Origin: an uncultured Limnohabitans sp.
GTDB lineage: Bacteria > Pseudomonadota > Gammaproteobacteria > Burkholderiales > Burkholderiaceae_C
Direction of reading: 5' to 3'
NCBI RefSeq assembly: GCF_937889215.1
Contig: NZ_CALBEX010000514.1
Location: 1-17,545, forward strand
DNA: 17,545 nucleotides
This document shows, one piece after another, positions 14,664 to 17,545 of this stretch; the stretch's first letter is position 1; the number at the start of each line of letters is the position of its first letter. Both the position numbers and the translations under genes were made by a program. Below the pieces are notes generated by a model, which worked only from the letters and a program-made list of their open reading frames with translations, was not told the origin of the DNA and did not search any database.

Positions 14664-15961
14664 GCGACAGCTTGAGCATCAGCCAACGCCTGCACATGGG
14701 GTTTGCACGCTTGCTTGCGTTGGTTCCTGGTCGCGTGTCGGGTGGGGCATCAGCGGGGGTGCAGAGCTTACCGGTCAACTTAGGTGACTACGGTCTGAAC
14801 AGCCATTCACGCGGCAATGCGGCCCGCATGCAAAGTGTTGACCAGGCCCTGCTTTGGGTGGTGGGTGCATTGCTGCTGTGGGGCATGGTCATGGTGTATT
14901 CGGCCTCGATTGCGATGCCGGACAACCCCAAATTTGCGCGCTATTCACACACCCACTTTTTAACCCGGCATGTCATCTCCATGGTGGTGGGTTTCATTGT
15001 GGCCTTGCTGGCGTTTCAGATCCGGATGGAAACCTGGGAAAAGCTGGCCAAGCCCTTGTTCTTGTTGGCCTTGGTGTTGCTGGCCTTGGTGCTCGTGCCG
15101 TTCATTGGCAAGGGCGTCAATGGGGCCCGGCGCTGGATTTCTTTTGGGGTGATGAATTTTCAGCCCTCTGAATTGGCCAAATTGGCCACCATCATTTACG
15201 CCGCCGATTACATGGTGCGCAAGATGGATGTGAAAGAAAAGTTCTTCAAGGCCGTTTGGCCCATGGGGGCCGCAGTGGGCTTGGCCGGGGTCTTCTTGCT
15301 TGCAGAGCCGGACATGGGCGCGTTCATGGTCATTGCCACCGTGGCCATGGGCATTTTGTTTTTGGGTGGCGTGAATGCCCGGATGTTCTTCCTGATTTTG
15401 GGCGTCTTGATTCTGGCGTTTGTGGTCATGATTGCCGAATCGCCGTGGCGCAGAGAGCGCATCTTTGCCTACCTCGATCCTTTCAGTGCGGAGCACGCCT
15501 TGGGCAAAGGCTACCAACTGACCCACTCATTGATTGCCATTGGTCGCGGTGAAATTTGGGGTGTCGGGCTGGGGGGCAGCGTAGAAAAGTTGCACTGGTT
15601 GCCCGAGGCGCATACCGACTTTTTGCTGGCTGTGATCGGTGAAGAATTTGGCCTCGTGGGCGTGACTTTGGTGATCTGCCTGTTCTTGTGGCTCAGCCGC
15701 CGCATCATGGTGATTGGACGCCAAGCGATTGCGCTGGAAAAAGTGTTTGCCGGTTTGGTTGCCCAAGGCGTGGGCATTTGGATTGGCTTTCAGGCCTTCA
15801 TCAACATGGGCGTGAACCTGGGTGCCTTGCCCACCAAAGGCCTGACCTTGCCCCTCATGAGTTACGGCGGTTCGGCCATCTTGATGAACTTGGTGGCCAT
15901 CGCCATCGTGTTGCGCATCGATGCCGAAAACAAACAAATGATGCGTGGAGGCCGAGCATGA
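14660..15961 (+). CDS. ftsW: Septal peptidoglycan glycosyltransferase FtsW
   Basis: SEDS-family membrane glycosyltransferase that polymerises lipid II at the septum with FtsI. The frame is open upstream inside murD, but I place the start at the GTG at 14660, which overlaps the murD stop (GTGA) and has GGAGGG (14648-14653) 6 nt upstream. This gives 433 residues: a cytoplasmic N-terminus of about 60, then roughly ten transmembrane segments starting with [21 protein letters not shown] (63-83). Family motifs are GVNGARRWI (152-160), PSELAKL (169-175), [14 protein letters not shown] (284-297), [16 protein letters not shown] (314-329) with the conserved Asp320 corresponding to the proposed catalytic Asp of E. 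coli FtsW, and LMSYGGSA (399-406). The location between murD and murG distinguishes it from RodA. Confidence 0.96.
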   Translation: MSDSLSISQRLHMGFARLLALVPGRVSGGASAGVQSLPVNLGDYGLNSHSRGNAARMQSVDQALLWVVGALLLWGMVMVYSASIAMPDNPKFARYSHTHFLTRHVISMVVGFIVALLAFQIRMETWEKLAKPLFLLALVLLALVLVPFIGKGVNGARRWISFGVMNFQPSELAKLATIIYAADYMVRKMDVKEKFFKAVWPMGAAVGLAGVFLLAEPDMGAFMVIATVAMGILFLGGVNARMFFLILGVLILAFVVMIAESPWRRERIFAYLDPFSAEHALGKGYQLTHSLIAIGRGEIWGVGLGGSVEKLHWLPEAHTDFLLAVIGEEFGLVGVTLVICLFLWLSRRIMVIGRQAIALEKVFAGLVAQGVGIWIGFQAFINMGVNLGALPTKGLTLPLMSYGGSAILMNLVAIAIVLRIDAENKQMMRGGRA

Positions 15962-17028
15962 CAGACAAGATCAAAACTGCATTGGTCATGGCCGGCGGCA
16001 CAGGGGGACACATTTTTCCAGGCTTGGCCGTGGCCGAGGCCCTGCGCGAAGCAGGCTGGCAAGTGCATTGGCTGGGCGCGCCCGCCAGCATGGAGGCCGA
16101 GCTGGTGCCTGCACGCGGTTTCGCTTTCGAGCCTGTCGATTTTGGTGGGGTGCGCGGCAAAGGCTTGCAGACCCTGGCGTTGCTGCCACTGCGTTTGTTG
16201 CGTGCTTTTTGGCAAAGCCTGCAGGTGGTTCGCCGCGTGCAACCCGATGTGGTGTTGGGCTTGGGCGGGTACATCACCTTCCCCGGCGGCATGATGGCCA
16301 GTTTGTGGGGCAAGCCCTTGGTTTTGCACGAGCAAAATTCGGTCGCGGGCCTGGCCAATAAGGTGCTGGCGGCATTGGCCGACCGGGTCTTCACGGCTTT
16401 CCCAGGCGTGTTCAAAACAGGTCAATGGGTGGGCAACCCACTGCGCCGATCCTTCACAGAACAAGCCACCCCAGAACAACGATTTGCCGGGCGCACAGGT
16501 CCACTGCGGGTGCTGGTGGTGGGCGGCAGCTTGGGCGCCAAAGCCCTGAACGACATCGTTCCGCAAGCGCTGGCCTTGCTGTCCGAAGACAAGCGCCCCG
16601 TGGTCACGCACCAAAGCGGCGCGAAACAAATTGAAGCCTTGCGGACCAACTACGCGGTCGCAGGTGTGCAAGCCGAGTTGACCCCTTTCATTGACGACAC
16701 CGCCACGGCATTTGCGCAAGCCGATCTCGTGATCTGCCGCGCCGGGGCCAGCACCGTGACCGAGTTGGCTGCGGTCGGGGTGGCGGCTTTGTATGTGCCT
16801 TTTCCGTTTGCGGTGGATGACCACCAAACCACCAACGCGCAATTTTTGGTGGCCTCGGGCGGCGGCTGGTTAACACCCCAGGCCGAATTGACGCCGCAAA
16901 ACTTGGCCGACAGGCTGGCGGCCTTGAGCCGAGAAACCTTGTTGGATGTGGCGCAAAAAGCCCATGCACAGAAAAAAACAAATGCAACCCGCGAGGTTGT
17001 GATGGCTTGTGAGGAATTGGCGGGATGA
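15958..17028 (+). CDS. murG: Lipid I N-acetylglucosaminyltransferase MurG
   Basis: Peripheral inner-membrane GT-B glycosyltransferase that adds GlcNAc from UDP-GlcNAc to lipid I, giving lipid II. The 356-residue product matches the family length (E. coli 355). Motifs: the N-terminal glycine loop [14 protein letters not shown] (11-24), [11 protein letters not shown] (101-111), [12 protein letters not shown] (124-135), the second glycine loop VGGSLGA (188-194), and the donor-binding [12 protein letters not shown] (260-271) and [15 protein letters not shown] (281-295). The frame extends upstream inside ftsW, but the ATG at 15958 overlaps the ftsW stop (ATGA) and has GGAGG (15947-15951) 6 nt before it. 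The stop overlaps the murC ATG. Confidence 0.97.
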   Translation: MTDKIKTALVMAGGTGGHIFPGLAVAEALREAGWQVHWLGAPASMEAELVPARGFAFEPVDFGGVRGKGLQTLALLPLRLLRAFWQSLQVVRRVQPDVVLGLGGYITFPGGMMASLWGKPLVLHEQNSVAGLANKVLAALADRVFTAFPGVFKTGQWVGNPLRRSFTEQATPEQRFAGRTGPLRVLVVGGSLGAKALNDIVPQALALLSEDKRPVVTHQSGAKQIEALRTNYAVAGVQAELTPFIDDTATAFAQADLVICRAGASTVTELAAVGVAALYVPFPFAVDDHQTTNAQFLVASGGGWLTPQAELTPQNLADRLAALSRETLLDVAQKAHAQKKTNATREVVMACEELAG

Positions 17029-17545
17029 AACACGCGATCCGAAAAATACATTTCATTGGCGTGGGCGGCTCGGGCATGAGCGGCATTGCTGAAGTGTTGT
17101 TGAACCTGGGCTACCAAATTTCAGGTTCGGATTTGAACGACAGCGCCACGCTGCAGCGCTTGGCCGCTTTGGGCATTGAAACCCATGTGGGCCACACCCC
17201 TGACAACGTCCAAGACGCCGATGCGGTGGTGACATCGACTGCCGTCAAGGCCGACAACCCCGAGGTATTGGCTGCGCGTGCACGCCACATCCCCATCGTC
17301 CCGCGTGCGGTCATGTTGGCCGAACTCATGCGCATGAAGCAAGGCATCGCCATTGCAGGCACGCATGGCAAAACCACCACCACCAGCTTGGTGGCGAGCG
17401 TCTTGGCCGAAGCCGGACTGGACCCCACCTTTGTGATCGGAGGCCGCCTGAACAGCGCAGGGGCCAACGCCAAGCTGGGCACGGGCGACTACATCGTGGT
17501 CGAGGCCGACGAGTACGACCGGACGTTCCTCCGCCTGGCGCCCAT
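17025..17545 (+). CDS. murC: UDP-MurNAc:L-alanine ligase MurC (3' end missing)
   Basis: Adds L-alanine, the first stem-peptide residue, to UDP-MurNAc; cytoplasmic. Only the first 173 codons are in the window, against about 465-480 for the family. The ATG overlaps the murG stop (ATGA). Visible motifs: N-terminal Rossmann [19 protein letters not shown] (8-26), GSDLNDS (34-40), [12 protein letters not shown] (70-81), [11 protein letters not shown] (93-103), P-loop [11 protein letters not shown] (111-121) and [16 protein letters not shown] (137-152), all very like betaproteobacterial MurC. The last visible segment, [14 protein letters not shown] (160-173), departs from the EADESDASFL form expected in proteobacterial MurC (see findings). 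Identity as MurC rather than Mpl follows from the N-terminal motifs and position in the cluster. Confidence 0.95.
   Translation, partial: MKHAIRKIHFIGVGGSGMSGIAEVLLNLGYQISGSDLNDSATLQRLAALGIETHVGHTPDNVQDADAVVTSTAVKADNPEVLAARARHIPIVPRAVMLAELMRMKQGIAIAGTHGKTTTTSLVASVLAEAGLDPTFVIGGRLNSAGANAKLGTGDYIVVEADEYDRTFLRLAP

Noticed and set aside
1..17545. Search for mobile elements, CRISPR arrays, tRNA or rRNA genes, or a defence/biosynthetic system
   Set aside because: The window is almost fully occupied by recognised housekeeping genes on one strand, with no transposase, array-like repeats or RNA gene signatures.

Overview
This 17.5 kb window is a chromosomal, housekeeping stretch from a Gram-negative betaproteobacterium, most likely Burkholderiales and close to Comamonadaceae (Limnohabitans/Rhodoferax-like). 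The pointers are the GC-rich coding style with many TTG/CTG leucines, the order dapF-DUF484-xerC running into the dcw cluster, a meso-diaminopimelate-type MurE (DNPR motif), and a DksA of the CxxT-x17-SxxA type. The genus is inferred from protein resemblance, not proven. Both ends are cut: dapF lacks its start and murC lacks its end, and no mobile elements, RNA genes or CRISPR arrays were seen.

Layout, all on the + strand. (1) 1-2434: dapF (partial), a DUF484/GAF-like gene and xerC, closely packed as one transcription unit. (2) 2435-3898: a weak promoter-like region, then a COG0523 (CobW/YjiA-type) GTPase with a histidine-rich metal-binding loop containing a 17-residue tandem repeat. (3) 3899-4960: a dksA gene whose product carries a roughly 200-residue Ala/Lys/Pro-rich, histone-H1-like N-terminal extension and lacks the four-cysteine zinc site. 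A strong rho-independent terminator follows. (4) 5014-5307: an AT-rich control region with an extended -10 promoter and four AGTG(C/G) repeats spaced exactly 10 bp apart, which I read as the MraZ operator. (5) 5308-17545: the division/cell-wall cluster mraZ-rsmH-ftsL-ftsI-murE-murF-mraY-murD-ftsW-murG-murC. Neighbouring genes overlap or are at most 5 nt apart, so this is very probably one long, translationally coupled operon.

How the genes work together: DapF makes the meso-DAP that MurE adds to UDP-MurNAc-dipeptide. MurC, MurD, MurE and MurF build the UDP-MurNAc-pentapeptide, MraY loads it on undecaprenyl phosphate (lipid I), MurG adds GlcNAc (lipid II), and FtsW with FtsI polymerise and cross-link it at the septum, with FtsL as a divisome scaffold. 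MraZ controls the operon and RsmH modifies 16S rRNA.

The window holds no obvious new system. The points most worth a second look are a roughly 100-residue acidic insertion inside MurD, the H1-like tail on DksA next to a COG0523 metallochaperone, the exactly phased MraZ boxes, and a suspicious last 32 bases in murC that look unlike a betaproteobacterial MurC and may be a chimeric contig end.
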